37,711 nt of DNA, taken from positions 90,363 to 128,073 of the forward strand of contig MERB01000060.1 of NCBI GenBank assembly GCA_001770475.1, written 5' to 3'. The DNA comes from Betaproteobacteria bacterium RIFCSPLOWO2_02_FULL_66_14. Its GTDB lineage: Bacteria; Pseudomonadota; Gammaproteobacteria; Burkholderiales; SG8-39. Shown piece by piece: positions 1 to 10,560 of this stretch. Made by a program: the position numbers and the translations under genes. Each line of letters opens with the position of its first letter. Position 1 is the stretch's first letter. Below the pieces are notes generated by a model. It was given only the letters and a program-made list of their open reading frames with translations, made no database searches and had not been told where the DNA came from.

Positions 1-1
1 C

Positions 2-589
2 GAAAGCGAAATCGTGCTGCGAACTCCCGCCGGCGAGGCGAGCGCGACGCTCGCCATTCCCGGCGCGCACAACGTGCGCAACGCGCTTGCGGCCACGGCT
101 TGCGCAGTCGCCGCGGGCGTCCCGCTTCAGGCGATCGCGCAGGGGCTGAGCGCATTCCGTCCCTGCGCCGGCCGCCTGCAGGTGCGGCGCACCGCAGAGG
201 CCACCGTGATCGACGACAGCTACAACGCGAATCCCGATTCGGTGCGCGCGGCCATCGACGTGCTCGCGTCCTGCAACGGCGCCGCGGTGCTGGTTCTCGG
301 CGACATGGGCGAGGTCGGCGAACAGGGCGCCGATTTTCATCTCGAGATCGGACGCTACGCCGCCGAGCGCGGTATCGGCGCACTGCTCGCGATCGGCGAA
401 CTCACGGTGCACAGCGTTGCGGGCTTCGGGCCCGGGGCGCGACATTTCGCGACGGCCGAGGAACTCGCGGCGGCGGCGCGAGCCCAGGCGCGCGACGGCG
501 CAACGCTGCTCGTGAAGGGTTCGCGCTTCATGCGCATGGAACGCATCGTCTCGGCGCTCACCGGCACCGGTGGGGCAGGGGCGCACTGA
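2..589 (+). CDS. murF: UDP-MurNAc-tripeptide--D-Ala-D-Ala ligase, C-terminal part (5' cut by window)
   Basis: This is the last ~195 residues of MurF, the cytoplasmic ligase that adds D-alanyl-D-alanine to UDP-MurNAc-tripeptide. The frame is open to the window edge, so the track's GTG at 14 is not a real start. What remains is the end of the central domain ([11 protein letters not shown], the usual Mur ligase hinge) and the C-terminal domain with [10 protein letters not shown], a MurF signature, and [11 protein letters not shown] near the end. The ATP-binding loop lies outside the window. Its stop codon shares one base with the mraY ATG, which suggests translational coupling. Identity is secure from the motif and from the dcw order. 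Confidence 0.93.
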   Translation, partial: ESEIVLRTPAGEASATLAIPGAHNVRNALAATACAVAAGVPLQAIAQGLSAFRPCAGRLQVRRTAEATVIDDSYNANPDSVRAAIDVLASCNGAAVLVLGDMGEVGEQGADFHLEIGRYAAERGIGALLAIGELTVHSVAGFGPGARHFATAEELAAAARAQARDGATLLVKGSRFMRMERIVSALTGTGGAGAH

Positions 590-1680
590 TGCTGCTCGAA
601 CTGACGCAATGGCTCGCGCGCGACGTGCGCCTGTTCAACGTCTTCGGCTACATCACGCTGCGTGCGGTGCTCGCCTGCCTGACCGCGCTGGCGATCTCGC
701 TCATCCTCGGGCCCTACGTCATCCGCAAGCTGACGCGGTACAAGATCGGGCAGGCGGTGCGCGACGACGGCCCCAAGTCGCACCTCACCAAGGCGGGCAC
801 GCCGACCATGGGCGGTGCGCTGATTCTGCTGTCGATCGGCATCACGACGCTCCTGTGGGGCGACCTGCAGAACCGCTACCTGTGGGTGGTGCTGCTGGTG
901 ACGCTCGCGTTCGGCGCGATCGGCTGGATCGACGACTACCGCAAAGTCGTGCGGCGCGATCCCAAGGGACTCCCGGCAGGCGCGAAATTCTTCTGGCAGT
1001 CGGTGTTCGGCCTCGCCGCCGCGGGCTACCTCGCCTGGACCGCTCAAGGGGTGCCGGCGCTCGACCAGCTGATCGTTCCGTTCTTCAAGTTCATCACTTA
1101 CCCGCTCGGTGCGGCGGGCTTCATCGTGCTGACCTACTTCGTGATCGTCGGTACTTCCAATGCGGTCAACCTGACCGACGGCCTGGACGGCCTGGCGATC
1201 ATGCCGACGGTCATGATCGGCGGCGCGCTCGGCATCTTCGCGTACGTCGCGGGCCATTCCGGGTTTTCGAAGTATCTCGGGCTGCCGTACATCGCGGGCG
1301 CGGGGGAGCTCACGGTGATCTGCGGCGCGCTCATCGGCGCGGGGCTCGGTTTTCTCTGGTTCAACGCCTATCCCGCGGAAGTGTTCATGGGAGACGTCGG
1401 CGCGCTCGCACTCGGCGCGGCGCTCGGCACCATCGCCGTGATCGTTCGCCAGGAAATCGTGCTGTTCATCATGGGCGGCGTGTTCGTCGCCGAAACCCTG
1501 TCGGTGATGCTCCAGGTGCTGTACTTCAAGTGGACCGGGGGCAAGCGCATCTTTCGAATGGCGCCGCTGCACCACCACTACGAACTCGAGGGCTGGAAAG
1601 AGTCCCAGGTGGTGGTGAGGTTCTGGATCATCACGATGATGCTGGTGCTGTTCGGCCTCTCGACGCTCAAGTTGCGCTGA
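589..1680 (+). CDS. mraY: Phospho-N-acetylmuramoyl-pentapeptide-transferase
   Basis: MraY is an integral inner membrane enzyme that transfers phospho-MurNAc-pentapeptide to undecaprenyl phosphate, making lipid I. The 363-residue product matches the family length (about 360) and has about ten hydrophobic segments. Visible family signatures are the region KAGTPTMGG, the DDYRK loop with paired aspartates, [10 protein letters not shown], and the late histidine cluster [10 protein letters not shown]. The chosen ATG at 589 overlaps the murF stop by one base, and the longer ORFs in the track are other frames. It sits in the canonical murF-mraY-murD order. Confidence 0.97.
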   Translation: MLLELTQWLARDVRLFNVFGYITLRAVLACLTALAISLILGPYVIRKLTRYKIGQAVRDDGPKSHLTKAGTPTMGGALILLSIGITTLLWGDLQNRYLWVVLLVTLAFGAIGWIDDYRKVVRRDPKGLPAGAKFFWQSVFGLAAAGYLAWTAQGVPALDQLIVPFFKFITYPLGAAGFIVLTYFVIVGTSNAVNLTDGLDGLAIMPTVMIGGALGIFAYVAGHSGFSKYLGLPYIAGAGELTVICGALIGAGLGFLWFNAYPAEVFMGDVGALALGAALGTIAVIVRQEIVLFIMGGVFVAETLSVMLQVLYFKWTGGKRIFRMAPLHHHYELEGWKESQVVVRFWIITMMLVLFGLSTLKLR

Positions 1681-1682
1681 CC

Positions 1683-3092
1683 ATGCAGATGCGCGAGCCG
1701 ATCTTCCAGTGCCTGCCTCAGCCTCGTCCGGTGCCGCTCGCGGGGCGCAACGCGCTCGTGCTCGGCCTCGGCGACACGGGACTGTCGATGGCGCGATGGA
1801 TCGCGCTTCAGGGCGGCCGCGTGCGAGCGGCCGATACCCGCGCGGAGCCGCCGCGTGCGGCCGACCTGCGCGGCGCGCTACCCGGTGCCGAGGCGCGTTG
1901 CGGGGCGTTCGAACTCTCGCTCCTCGAAGGGATCGATCTGGTTTGCGTCAGTCCAGGGCTCTCGCTCGAAGAGCCCGTGGTGCAGGAAGCGGCGCTGCGC
2001 AAGATCCCGGTGCTCGGCGACATCGAATTGTTCGCCTGGGCGCTCAATGCGCAGGCGAAGAGCGGGGTCATCGCGGTGACCGGAACCAACGGCAAGACCA
2101 CCGTCACCTCGCTCACCGGGCACCTGCTGCGAAGTGCAGGCATCGACTGCGAGGTGGCCGGAAACATCGGTCCGGCGGCGCTCGATGCCTGGATGAAACG
2201 CAGTACCGCAGCGCCCGCAATCTGGGTGCTGGAACTTTCCAGCTATCAACTGGAGATTACCTGGTCGCTCTGCGCGCGTGCCGCCACCGTACTCAATCTG
2301 AGCGAGGACCATCTCGACCGCCATCGCGATTTCGGGCGTTACGCCGCGGCCAAGCAGCGCGTTTTTCGCGGCGACGGCATGCAGGTGTTGAACCGCGAGG
2401 ACGCGCGCTCGATGGCCTGCGCGCTGCCCGGGCGGCAGATCGTGAGCTTCGGCCGCAATGCGCCGGAGCGCTCCGGCGATTACGGCATCGGCGTTCGTGA
2501 AGGACGGTCCTGGCTGCAGCGCGGCGAGGAGCCGTTGCTGCCGCTGAACGAATTGCCGTTGTTCGGGCTGCACAATGCGGCGAATGCGCTCGCTGCCTGC
2601 GCGCTTGCGCAGGCGGCGGGCGCGCCGCTCGAATCGCTTGGCGCCGGGCTACGCAGCTTCCGCGGCCTGCCGCACCGCGTGGCGCGGATCGCCCTGCGCC
2701 GGGGCGTCGCGTGGTACGACGATTCCAAGGGCACGAACGTCGGCGCCACCGTCGCGGCACTCGAGGGCTTGGGCGCAAGCACGCTCCTCATCGCCGGAGG
2801 CGAGGGCAAGGGGCAGGACTTCTCGGTCCTTGCGCCCGCGGTGGCGCGGCACGCGCGCCACGTGTTCCTCATCGGGCGCGACGCGTCGCTCATCGAGCAG
2901 GCGCTTCGCGCCTGCGGCGTATCGCTGCATCGTTGCGAGTCGCTCGAGCATGCGGTTGCGGGCGCAGCCGCCAGTGCGCGCGCGGGCGACGCGGTGCTCC
3001 TGTCGCCCGCCTGCGCGAGCTTCGACATGTTTCGCGACTATCGGCATCGCGGCGAGTCCTTCGTCGCGGCGGTGCGCGCGCTCGGCGACTGA
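1683..3092 (+). CDS. murD: UDP-N-acetylmuramoylalanine--D-glutamate ligase
   Basis: MurD is the cytosolic ATP-dependent ligase that adds D-glutamate to UDP-MurNAc-L-alanine. The ORF track extends it far upstream through mraY, but the true start is the ATG at 1683, two bases after the mraY stop, giving 469 residues (E. coli about 440). Domains in order are an N-terminal Rossmann-like UDP-binding domain (LVLGLGDTGLSMARW near residue 25), the central ATPase with P-loop GTNGKTTVTS, NLSEDHLDRH, and the C-terminal domain with WYDDSKGTNVGAT and LLSPACASFDMF. A second in-frame Met three codons in could also serve as start. Confidence 0.96.
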   Translation: MQMREPIFQCLPQPRPVPLAGRNALVLGLGDTGLSMARWIALQGGRVRAADTRAEPPRAADLRGALPGAEARCGAFELSLLEGIDLVCVSPGLSLEEPVVQEAALRKIPVLGDIELFAWALNAQAKSGVIAVTGTNGKTTVTSLTGHLLRSAGIDCEVAGNIGPAALDAWMKRSTAAPAIWVLELSSYQLEITWSLCARAATVLNLSEDHLDRHRDFGRYAAAKQRVFRGDGMQVLNREDARSMACALPGRQIVSFGRNAPERSGDYGIGVREGRSWLQRGEEPLLPLNELPLFGLHNAANALAACALAQAAGAPLESLGAGLRSFRGLPHRVARIALRRGVAWYDDSKGTNVGATVAALEGLGASTLLIAGGEGKGQDFSVLAPAVARHARHVFLIGRDASLIEQALRACGVSLHRCESLEHAVAGAAASARAGDAVLLSPACASFDMFRDYRHRGESFVAAVRALGD

Positions 3093-3095
3093 CCG

Positions 3096-4256
3096 GTGGC
3101 GAGCTACGTTTTCGCGCAAAGGGTCCCGGCAGCCGAATACGACCGCTCGCTCGCCTGGGCTGCGCTGGTGCTGGTTTCGATCGGCGCCGTGATGGTCTAT
3201 TCGGCCTCGATCAGCACTGCGGAGGCGAGCCGCTTCAGCGGAAACAACTCCGCGTACTTCCTCGTCCGGCACGGCCTGTTCATCGGGGTCGCGCTTGCCG
3301 CGGCGATCGGCGTGTTCCTGGTTCCGGTGCGCCTGTGGCAGCGCGGCGCGCCGTGGCTGTTCCTCGTCGGCATCGCGCTGCTCGTGCTGGTGCTGATTCC
3401 GGGTATCGGCCGCGAGGTGAACGGCGCGCGGCGATGGATCGGGCTGTATTTCCTCACCGTGCAGCCGTCGGAATTGATGAAGCTCGCCGTCGTCCTCTAC
3501 GCAGCCGACTACACCGTGCGCAAGCACGCCGTGATGAAGAATTTCAGGAAAGGGTTGCTGCCCATCCTGGGCGTGATGCTGGTGGTTTCGTGGCTGCTGC
3601 TGCGGGAGCCCGATTTCGGCGCGCTCGTGGTCATCGCGGTGACCGCGTTCGGCATGCTGTTCCTCGGAGGCATGAACGGCCGGCATTTTCTGCTGCTGCT
3701 CGCGATGCTGGTGGTCGGTTTTGCGGGCCTGGTGCTGTCCTCGCCGTACCGGCTGCAGCGGATTTTCGGCTTCATGGATCCTTGGTCGGATCCCTACGGC
3801 AAGGGATACCAGCTCTCGCATGCCCTGATCGCGTTCGGCCGCGGCGAGTGGCTGGGCGTCGGTCTCGGTGCGAGCGTGGAAAAACTCCTCTACCTGCCCG
3901 AGGCGCACACGGATTTTCTGCTGGCGGTGATCGCAGAGGAACTCGGCTTTGCGGGGGTCGCGGTGGTGGTCGTGCTGTTTGCCTGGATCGTGGTGCGCGC
4001 CTTTGCGATCGGGCGGGAGGCCGCGCTTCGCGAACGGCATTTCCACGCCCTCGCGGCGCAAGGCATCGGCGTCTGGCTCGGCTTCCAGTCGCTCATCAAC
4101 ATGGGTGTCAACATGGGCCTGCTGCCTACCAAGGGCCTGACGCTGCCGCTCATGAGCTTCGGCGGCTCGGGCCTGGTCGTGAACTGCGTCGCGATCGCGA
4201 TGCTGCTGCGGATCGACTGGGAAAACCGCCAGGTCGGGCGGGGGCTGCCGGCATGA
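3096..4256 (+). CDS. ftsW: Septal peptidoglycan glycosyltransferase FtsW (SEDS family)
   Basis: FtsW is the polytopic SEDS glycosyltransferase that polymerises lipid II at the septum, normally together with FtsI. The 386-residue protein has about ten membrane segments. It carries SEDS signatures: NGARRWI early, QPSELMKLA, the [21 protein letters not shown] stretch, [17 protein letters not shown], and the terminal [11 protein letters not shown]. The GTG start at 3096 follows the murD stop after three bases, and its TGA overlaps the murG ATG by four. The murD-ftsW-murG order separates it from RodA. Confidence 0.95.
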   Translation: MASYVFAQRVPAAEYDRSLAWAALVLVSIGAVMVYSASISTAEASRFSGNNSAYFLVRHGLFIGVALAAAIGVFLVPVRLWQRGAPWLFLVGIALLVLVLIPGIGREVNGARRWIGLYFLTVQPSELMKLAVVLYAADYTVRKHAVMKNFRKGLLPILGVMLVVSWLLLREPDFGALVVIAVTAFGMLFLGGMNGRHFLLLLAMLVVGFAGLVLSSPYRLQRIFGFMDPWSDPYGKGYQLSHALIAFGRGEWLGVGLGASVEKLLYLPEAHTDFLLAVIAEELGFAGVAVVVVLFAWIVVRAFAIGREAALRERHFHALAAQGIGVWLGFQSLINMGVNMGLLPTKGLTLPLMSFGGSGLVVNCVAIAMLLRIDWENRQVGRGLPA

Positions 4257-5338
4257 GCCGGACCATTCTCATCACTGCGGGCGGCACCGGCGGCCACGTG
4301 TTTCCCGGGCTGGCGGTGGCGGATGCGATGCGCGAGGCGGGATGGCGCGTGGTCTGGCTGGGCGCCAGGAACGGAATGGAAGCGCGCCTCGTGCCCGCCC
4401 GCGGCTACGAGATGGCCTGGGTTCGCGCCGGCGCGCTGCGCGGCAAGGCATTGCTCGCGAAACTGCTGCTGCCGATGAACCTGCTCGTCGGGTTCTGGCA
4501 GAGCGCGCGCGCCATCCTGCGGCATCGCCCGGACGTGGTGCTCGGCATGGGAGGTTACGTCGCATTCCCGGGCGGCATGATGGCTTCGCTGCTGGCGCGG
4601 CCGCTTGCGGTGCACGAGCAAAACGCGATCGCTGGACTGACGAACCGGATCCTCGCCGGCGTCGCCGACCGTGTGCTGGTTGCATTTCCCGGCGCGCTGC
4701 GCAACGCCGTGTGGACCGGAAACCCGGTACGCGAAGAGATCGCGCGGCTCGCGCCTCCCGAGCAGCGATTCGCCGCGCGCAGCGGGCCGCTTCGTTTGCT
4801 GGTGATCGGCGGCAGCCTCGGGGCGCAGGCGCTGAACGATTGCCTGCCGCGCGCGCTCGCCCTCATTCCCCCGGCCGAGCGGCCACGCGTCGTGCACCAG
4901 TCGGGCGAGCGGCACCTCGACGCGGTCGCGGGCCTGTATCGCGAGTTGGGCGTCGAAGCTGAGCCGATTGCGTTCATCGGCGACATGGCGCAGCGCTACG
5001 CCGAGGCCGATCTGGTGATCTGCCGCGCGGGCGCGATCACGGTCGCCGAGCTTGCCGCGGCCGGAGTCCCGAGCGTGCTGGTGCCGTATCCGCACGCGGT
5101 GGACGACCACCAGACGGCGAATGCCGCATTTCTCGTGCGCGCAGGCGCCGGCATGGTTCTGCCGCAGGGTGACATGAACCCGGAGCGCCTCGCGCAGCTC
5201 ATCCGTTCGCTCGATCGGCCGTGGCTTCTGCAGATGGCCGTGAAAGCGCGCGCGCTCGGCAAGCCCGATGCCACGCGCGCAGTGGCCGAGCACTGCATGC
5301 GCCTCGCCGACACCGGGCGCGGGGGGGCGGCCGCATGA
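4253..5338 (+). CDS. murG: UDP-GlcNAc--undecaprenyl-pyrophosphoryl-MurNAc-pentapeptide transferase
   Basis: MurG is a GT-B fold glycosyltransferase on the inner face of the cytoplasmic membrane that adds GlcNAc to lipid I to give lipid II. The 361-residue product (E. coli 355) starts [23 protein letters not shown], with the N-terminal glycine-rich loop of the family. It also has [23 protein letters not shown], a second glycine-rich loop [10 protein letters not shown] opening the UDP-GlcNAc domain, and [18 protein letters not shown]. The ATG at 4253 overlaps the ftsW stop in an ATGA arrangement. The track's 2711 start runs through ftsW in another frame and is not used. Confidence 0.97.
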   Translation: MSRTILITAGGTGGHVFPGLAVADAMREAGWRVVWLGARNGMEARLVPARGYEMAWVRAGALRGKALLAKLLLPMNLLVGFWQSARAILRHRPDVVLGMGGYVAFPGGMMASLLARPLAVHEQNAIAGLTNRILAGVADRVLVAFPGALRNAVWTGNPVREEIARLAPPEQRFAARSGPLRLLVIGGSLGAQALNDCLPRALALIPPAERPRVVHQSGERHLDAVAGLYRELGVEAEPIAFIGDMAQRYAEADLVICRAGAITVAELAAAGVPSVLVPYPHAVDDHQTANAAFLVRAGAGMVLPQGDMNPERLAQLIRSLDRPWLLQMAVKARALGKPDATRAVAEHCMRLADTGRGGAAA

Positions 5339-6720
5339 GGCACAAGGTCCGCCGGTTGCACTTCGTCGGCATCGGCGGCTCCGGAATGAGCGGCATCGCC
5401 GAGGTGCTGCTGAACCTCGGCTACGGAGTGAGCGGATCGGACCTGGCGGAAAATCCTGCGACCCGGCGACTGCGCGAACTCGGCGCGCGCATCGCCCTGC
5501 GGCACAGCGCCGATCAGGTCACGGGCGCAGACGCCGTGGTGATTTCCAGCGCCGTGCGGGCCGACAACCCCGAAGTCATCGCAGCGCGCGCCAAACGCAT
5601 TCCGGTCGTGCCGCGGGCGCTGATGCTGGCCGAGTTGATGCGGCTGAAACAGGGCGTGGCGATCGCCGGCACCCACGGCAAGACCACGACCACCAGCCTG
5701 GTTGCGAGCGTGCTCGCGGAGGCCGGGCTCGATCCGACCTTCGTCATCGGGGGGCGCCTGACCGCGGCGGGATCCAACGCGCGGCTCGGCGCGGGCGAAT
5801 TCATCGTCGTCGAGGCCGACGAGTCCGACGCGAGCTTCCTGCATCTGCAGCCGGTGATCGCGGTGGTGACCAACATCGACGCCGATCACATGGATACCTA
5901 CGGGCACGATTTCGCGAAGCTGAAGCAGGCCTTCGTCACGTTCCTGCAGAACCTGCCCTTCTACGGCAGCGCGGTGTTGTGCCTGGACGATCCGCACGTA
6001 CGCGAGATTCTGCCGTTCGTTTCCAAACCGGTGACGAGCTACGGCTTCGCCGCCGATGCGGCGGTGCGCGCCGTGCGCATCGAACACGCAAGCGGCGCGA
6101 TGCGCTTCGGCGCCGAGCGCGAGGGACGCGCGCTGCTGGAGGTCACGCTGAATCTCCCGGGACTGCACAACGTGCAGAACGCCCTCGCGGCGATCGCCGT
6201 GGCGACCGAACTCGGCGTCGCCGACGCGGCGATCCGAAAGGCGCTCGCCGATTTCCACGGCGTCGGACGGCGCTTCCAGCGCTGCGGCGAGGTGGCTTGC
6301 GAAGGCGGGCATTTCACGCTGGTCGACGACTACGGTCATCATCCCGCGGAGATGGCGGCGACGCTTGCGGCCGCGCGCGGCGCGTTTCCCGGACGGCGCG
6401 TGCTGCTCGCGTTCCAGCCGCATCGCTACACGCGAACCCGCGACCTGTTCGAGGACTTCGTTCAGGTGCTCTCGAGCGCCGACGCGCTCGTGCTCTCCGA
6501 GGTCTACGCCGCGGGCGAGGCGCCGATCGTCGCGGCCGACGGCCGCGCCCTCGCGCGCGCGGTGCGGGTCGCCGGAAAGGTCGAACCGGTGTTCGTCGAG
6601 GAAGTGACGCAGCTCGCGGCGGCGATCCGCCGCGCCGCGCAACCCGGCGACGTCGTGCTCGCGATGGGCGCGGGATCGATCGGCGCAGTCGCGGCGGAAC
6701 TCGCCCGGAGCGGAGCCTGA
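5335..6720 (+). CDS. murC: UDP-N-acetylmuramate--L-alanine ligase
   Basis: MurC joins L-alanine to UDP-MurNAc, the first amino acid step of the stem peptide. The product is 461 residues. It starts at the ATG overlapping the murG stop (ATGA), with [17 protein letters not shown] near the N-terminus, the P-loop [10 protein letters not shown] around residue 110, [21 protein letters not shown], and a C-terminal domain with [16 protein letters not shown] and FQPHRYTRT. All motifs expected of an active enzyme are present. The track's 5221 start adds residues that overlap murG and is rejected. Confidence 0.97.
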   Translation: MRHKVRRLHFVGIGGSGMSGIAEVLLNLGYGVSGSDLAENPATRRLRELGARIALRHSADQVTGADAVVISSAVRADNPEVIAARAKRIPVVPRALMLAELMRLKQGVAIAGTHGKTTTTSLVASVLAEAGLDPTFVIGGRLTAAGSNARLGAGEFIVVEADESDASFLHLQPVIAVVTNIDADHMDTYGHDFAKLKQAFVTFLQNLPFYGSAVLCLDDPHVREILPFVSKPVTSYGFAADAAVRAVRIEHASGAMRFGAEREGRALLEVTLNLPGLHNVQNALAAIAVATELGVADAAIRKALADFHGVGRRFQRCGEVACEGGHFTLVDDYGHHPAEMAATLAAARGAFPGRRVLLAFQPHRYTRTRDLFEDFVQVLSSADALVLSEVYAAGEAPIVAADGRALARAVRVAGKVEPVFVEEVTQLAAAIRRAAQPGDVVLAMGAGSIGAVAAELARSGA

Positions 6721-6725
6721 AGGCG

Positions 6726-7637
6726 ATGAACATGCGCGCTGGCGCCCACTTCACCGGACTGCGAGGCGACCTGAGGCTCGGCGAGCCGATGGCGCGGCAC
6801 GTGAGCTGGCGCGCCGGCGGCGCGGCCGAACGCTGCTATCTCCCCGCGGATCTCGACGACCTGGTCGCGTTCCTGCGCCAGGTGCCGGCGGACGAACCGC
6901 TGCTGTTCGTCGGGCTCGGATCGAACCTGCTGGTGCGTAGCGGCGGCCTGCCCGGAACCGTCGTGCTGATGCATTCGGCGAAGAAGCGCCCTGAGCTGGT
7001 CGGCGGGCGGATCTACGCGGAAGCCGGCGTGGCGAGTCCGAAAGTCGCGCGCTTCGCCTCGCGCCAGGGGCTCGGCGGGGCGGAATTTCTCGCCGGCATT
7101 CCGGGCACCATCGGCGGCGCGCTCGCGATGAACGCGGGCTGCTACGGCGGCGAGACCTGGAACGTCGTCGACAGGGTGATGACGGTCGATCGGACGGGCG
7201 AACTGCACGAGCGCAGTCGCGCCGATTACACGATTGGCTATCGGCGTTGCGTTCCGAACACCGCCGTAGAGGAATGGTTCGTCGCGGCGTGGTTTCGTTT
7301 GCCGCCTGGCGATGCCGGCGTTTCGCTCGAGAGAATCCGGCTGTTCCTGAAGCGCCGCATCGCGACGCAGCCGCTCGAGCTGCCGAACGCGGGCAGCGTG
7401 TTCCGCAATCCGCCGGGCGATCACGCGGCGCGGCTGATCGAGGCCTGCGGGCTGAAGGGGCTCGAGCGCGGCGGCGCACGGGTCTCGGAGAAGCACGCCA
7501 ATTTCATCGTCAACCCGGATTCGAGGGCAGGCGCCGACGACATCGAGTGGCTGATCGGCCGGGTACGCGCGGTGGTGCTGGAGAAGACCGGCATCGACCT
7601 GATTCCCGAAGTGCGCATCGTAGGGCGCGCGGCGTGA
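6726..7637 (+). CDS. murB: UDP-N-acetylenolpyruvoylglucosamine reductase (short, type II-like)
   Basis: MurB is the FAD-dependent reductase that converts UDP-GlcNAc-enolpyruvate to UDP-MurNAc with NADPH. The start is the ATG at 6726, five bases after the murC stop, giving 303 residues. The FAD domain shows [13 protein letters not shown] and [20 protein letters not shown]. The C-terminal domain shows NAGSVFRNP, whose serine is the expected proton donor, [10 protein letters not shown], and the late glutamate in IPEVRIVG. Length and the [16 protein letters not shown] pattern look like the shorter type II (Bacillus-like) subgroup rather than the longer E. coli form; this subtype call is from memory of the families. 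Confidence 0.95.
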   Translation: MNMRAGAHFTGLRGDLRLGEPMARHVSWRAGGAAERCYLPADLDDLVAFLRQVPADEPLLFVGLGSNLLVRSGGLPGTVVLMHSAKKRPELVGGRIYAEAGVASPKVARFASRQGLGGAEFLAGIPGTIGGALAMNAGCYGGETWNVVDRVMTVDRTGELHERSRADYTIGYRRCVPNTAVEEWFVAAWFRLPPGDAGVSLERIRLFLKRRIATQPLELPNAGSVFRNPPGDHAARLIEACGLKGLERGGARVSEKHANFIVNPDSRAGADDIEWLIGRVRAVVLEKTGIDLIPEVRIVGRAA

Positions 7638-8575
7638 CCGCGACCGGATTCGGCAAAGTCGCGGTGCTGCTCGGCGGAAAATCCGCCGAGCGCGCGGTGT
7701 CGCTGAAAAGCGGCGCGCTGGTCCTCGCGGCGCTTCGTGAGCGCGGAATCGACGCGCATCCGTTCGATCCCGCCGAACGCGGACTCGACGCCCTGATCGG
7801 CGAGCGGTTCTCGCGCGCATTCATCGTTTTGCATGGCCGTTTCGGCGAGGACGGAACGGTCCAGGGCGCACTCGAGTTTCTCGGCCTGCCTTACACCGGA
7901 AGCGGCGTGCTCGCCTCCGCGCTCGCGATGGACAAGCTGCGCACGAAACTGCTCTGGCAGGCGAGCGGACTGCCGACGCCGGCCTGGGAAGTGCTGCGCG
8001 CAGGCTCGGATTTCGCGAGCGTCGCGGCGCGTCTCGGCCTGCCGCTGATGGTGAAACCCGTCAACGAGGGTTCGTCTCTCGGCATGACCAAGGCGCGCGC
8101 GGCTGCGCAGCTCGATGAAGCCTACGCGCTGGCGGTCAATTACGACCGCGCCGTGATCGCCGAGCGGTTCGTCGAGGGAATCGAACTGACCTGCGGAATC
8201 CTGGGCGGCGAGGCACTGCCGCTGATCCGCCTGGAGACGCCGCGCGAGTTCTACGACTACGAGGCGAAGTACAGCGCCGACGACACGCGCTACATCCTGC
8301 CGAGCGGATTGCCGCAGGCGAGGGAGCGTGATCTGCAGACGCTGTGCCTGCAGGCGTTTCACGCCCTGGGCTGTCGCGGCTGGGGAAGGGTCGACCTGAT
8401 GCTGGACGGCGACGGCGATCCGCAACTGCTCGAAGTGAACACGGCGCCCGGCATGACCGATCACTCGCTCGTGCCGATGGCGGCGCGGGCGGTCGGGCTT
8501 GCGTATCCGGACCTGTGCCAGCGCATCCTCGAACTCGCGACGACCGACGCCGACGGGACCCGCCATGTGGGATAA
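7634..8575 (+). CDS. ddlB: D-alanine--D-alanine ligase
   Basis: This ATP-grasp ligase makes the D-Ala-D-Ala dipeptide used by MurF. The GTG at 7634 overlaps the murB stop (GTGA) and gives 313 residues (E. coli DdlB 306). Visible motifs are [17 protein letters not shown] at the N-terminus, [40 protein letters not shown] (nucleotide and serine loop), and near the C-terminus [10 protein letters not shown] and [17 protein letters not shown] with the metal-binding Glu and Asn. The position between murB and ftsQ is the usual one for ddlB. Confidence 0.96.
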   Translation: MTATGFGKVAVLLGGKSAERAVSLKSGALVLAALRERGIDAHPFDPAERGLDALIGERFSRAFIVLHGRFGEDGTVQGALEFLGLPYTGSGVLASALAMDKLRTKLLWQASGLPTPAWEVLRAGSDFASVAARLGLPLMVKPVNEGSSLGMTKARAAAQLDEAYALAVNYDRAVIAERFVEGIELTCGILGGEALPLIRLETPREFYDYEAKYSADDTRYILPSGLPQARERDLQTLCLQAFHALGCRGWGRVDLMLDGDGDPQLLEVNTAPGMTDHSLVPMAARAVGLAYPDLCQRILELATTDADGTRHVG

Positions 8576-9281
8576 CCCGCGCCTGCTCAACGCGACCGCC
8601 AATGCGCTGATCGTGGTTGCCGTCCTTCTGACGCTGTTCGCCCTGCTGCAGCTGCTGCTGCGATCGCCGCTGTTTCCGGTGCGCGAGATCACCGTGCTCG
8701 GCAAGCTCGAGCAGGTCGACGGCGCGCAGATCGCGCGCGCTCTCGAAGGACGCGTGTCGGGGAACTTCTTCGCAGCAGACCTGCTCGCGGTGCGCACCGC
8801 CCTGGAGCCCCTGCCGTGGGTGCGCCGGGCGAGCGTGCGGCGAGCCTGGCCGGACCGCATCGAGGTGACCGTGGAAGAGCACGTCGCGTTTGCCCGCTGG
8901 GGCGACAGCGGACTGGTGAACACCCATGGCGAGCGCTTCGCGGCCGAGACGGCCGTGCCGTTGCCGTTGTTCGCGGGTCCGGCGGGTACCGAAGCCGAGG
9001 TGACTCGCCGCTATCGGCGGTTCAGCGAGCTGCTCGCGCCGCTCGGCGACACGCCCGAGCGACTGGTGCTGACGCCGCGATTCGCGTGGCAGTTGCGCCT
9101 TGCGCGCGGCCTGAACGTCGAACTGGGCCGCGATTCCGCTCGCGACCCGGTCGAGCGGCGCCTCGCGCGATTCGTCGAGGCGTATCCGCACACCCTCGGA
9201 CGCATCCAGCGGCCGCACGGATACGTCGACCTGCGTTACCCCAACGGTTTTGCGCTTCGCATTCCCGACCTGAAAAGCTGA
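8565..9281 (+). CDS. ftsQ: Cell division protein FtsQ
   Basis: FtsQ is a bitopic divisome protein that links FtsA/FtsZ to FtsB-FtsL in the periplasm. The ATG at 8565 lies inside the end of ddlB (11-base overlap) and gives 238 residues. One membrane segment spans about residues 12-33 ([19 protein letters not shown]). A POTRA domain follows ([16 protein letters not shown] through [22 protein letters not shown]), then the FtsQ beta domain ending [15 protein letters not shown], a typical FtsQ ending. The track's 8499 start lies deep in ddlB and would precede the membrane segment unnaturally. Confidence 0.94.
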   Translation: MWDNPRLLNATANALIVVAVLLTLFALLQLLLRSPLFPVREITVLGKLEQVDGAQIARALEGRVSGNFFAADLLAVRTALEPLPWVRRASVRRAWPDRIEVTVEEHVAFARWGDSGLVNTHGERFAAETAVPLPLFAGPAGTEAEVTRRYRRFSELLAPLGDTPERLVLTPRFAWQLRLARGLNVELGRDSARDPVERRLARFVEAYPHTLGRIQRPHGYVDLRYPNGFALRIPDLKS

Positions 9282-9287
9282 GCGCCC

Positions 9288-10517
9288 ATGTCCAAGGAGA
9301 ACAAGAACCTCATCGTCGGGCTGGACGTCGGCACCACCAAGGTGGTGGCGCTGGTCGCCGAGCTGCTGCCCGACGGCAGTTTCGAAATTCTCGGCATGGG
9401 CAGCCACGAGTCGAAGGGCATGAAGAAGGGCGTGGTGGTCAACATCGAGGAAACCGTGACCGCGATCCAGCGCGCGCTGGAAGAGGCCGAGCTGATGGCC
9501 GATTGCAAGATCGCCTCGGCCTATGCCGGAATCGCCGGCAGCCACATCCGCAGCTTCAATTCGACCGGAATGGTCGCGGTGAAGGATCGCGAGGTGAGCG
9601 CGCTCGACGTCGATCGCGCGCTCGAGACCGCCAAGGCGGTGAACATCCCGACCGACCAGCAGATCCTTCACGTGCTGCGGCAGGAATTCATCATCGACGG
9701 CCAGGAGGACGTGCGCGAGCCGATCGGCATGTCCGGGGTTCGACTCGAGGTCAAGGTGCACATCGTCACCGGCGCGGTCTCTGCGGCGCAGAACATCGTC
9801 AAGTGCGTGCGCCGCTGCGGGCTCGAGGTCGAGGACCTGATCCTGCAGCCGCTCGCCTCCGCGCGCTCGGTGCTGACCGGCGACGAGCGCGAGCTCGGCG
9901 TCTGTCTCATCGACATCGGCGGCGGGACGACCGATCTCGCCGTGTTCACCCACGGCGCGATCCGCCATACGGCGGTGATTCCGATCGCGGGCAGCCAGAT
10001 CACGAGCGACATCGCGATGGCGCTGCGCACGCCTTTGGCGGAGGCCGAGTCGCTCAAGGTGCGGCACGGGGTCGCGCTGCGCCAGTTGGCGGACGCGAAC
10101 GAGATGATCGAAGTCCCGGGCGTCGGCGGCCGGCCCTCCCGCACGCTGTCGCGCCAGACGCTCGCCGAGGTGATCGAGCCGCGGGTCGAGGAGCTTTACC
10201 AGATGGTGCAGAAGGTGCTCCACGACTCGGGGCACGAGCAACTGCTGTCCTCGGGGCTCGTGCTCACTGGCGGTTCTTCGGTCATGAAGGGCATGGTCGA
10301 ACTGGGAGAAGAGATCTTTCACATGCCGGTGCGCCTGGGCGTGCCGCGCTACGCCGGCGGACTCGCCGACGTGGTGCGCAATCCGCGCCATGCCACCGCG
10401 GTGGGGTTGTTGCTGGAAGGGGTTGCGCAGGTGCAGCAGGGCCGCCTGTCGCGTCAGGATGGTTCGCTGCGGGCGATCCTGACGCGCATGCGGGAGTGGT
10501 TCCAGAGAAATTTCTGA
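9288..10517 (+). CDS. ftsA: Cell division protein FtsA
   Basis: FtsA is the actin-like ATPase that tethers FtsZ to the membrane and recruits later divisome proteins. The 409-residue product opens with the phosphate-1 loop LIVGLDVGTTKVVALVAE. It carries the SHMA-type insertion MKKGVVVNIEETVTAIQ, the phosphate-2 loop CLIDIGGGTTDLAVF, and the adenosine motif VLTGGSSVMKGM. It ends with an amphipathic helix (ILTRMREWFQRNF) that is the expected membrane anchor. It follows ftsQ by six bases and precedes ftsZ by 43. Confidence 0.97.
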   Translation: MSKENKNLIVGLDVGTTKVVALVAELLPDGSFEILGMGSHESKGMKKGVVVNIEETVTAIQRALEEAELMADCKIASAYAGIAGSHIRSFNSTGMVAVKDREVSALDVDRALETAKAVNIPTDQQILHVLRQEFIIDGQEDVREPIGMSGVRLEVKVHIVTGAVSAAQNIVKCVRRCGLEVEDLILQPLASARSVLTGDERELGVCLIDIGGGTTDLAVFTHGAIRHTAVIPIAGSQITSDIAMALRTPLAEAESLKVRHGVALRQLADANEMIEVPGVGGRPSRTLSRQTLAEVIEPRVEELYQMVQKVLHDSGHEQLLSSGLVLTGGSSVMKGMVELGEEIFHMPVRLGVPRYAGGLADVVRNPRHATAVGLLLEGVAQVQQGRLSRQDGSLRAILTRMREWFQRNF

Positions 10518-10546
10518 TTCATCGGGGCAGTCATCGTTCAACAGGC

Positions 10547-10553
10547 AAGGAGG
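10547..10553 (+). promoter_or_regulatory. Strong Shine-Dalgarno sequence of ftsZ
   Basis: AAGGAGG lies seven bases before the ftsZ ATG. It is the strongest ribosome binding site seen in this cluster, where most genes start by overlap with no clear site. This fits the need for much more FtsZ than FtsA or FtsQ. Confidence 0.85.
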
Positions 10554-10560
10554 CCAACAG

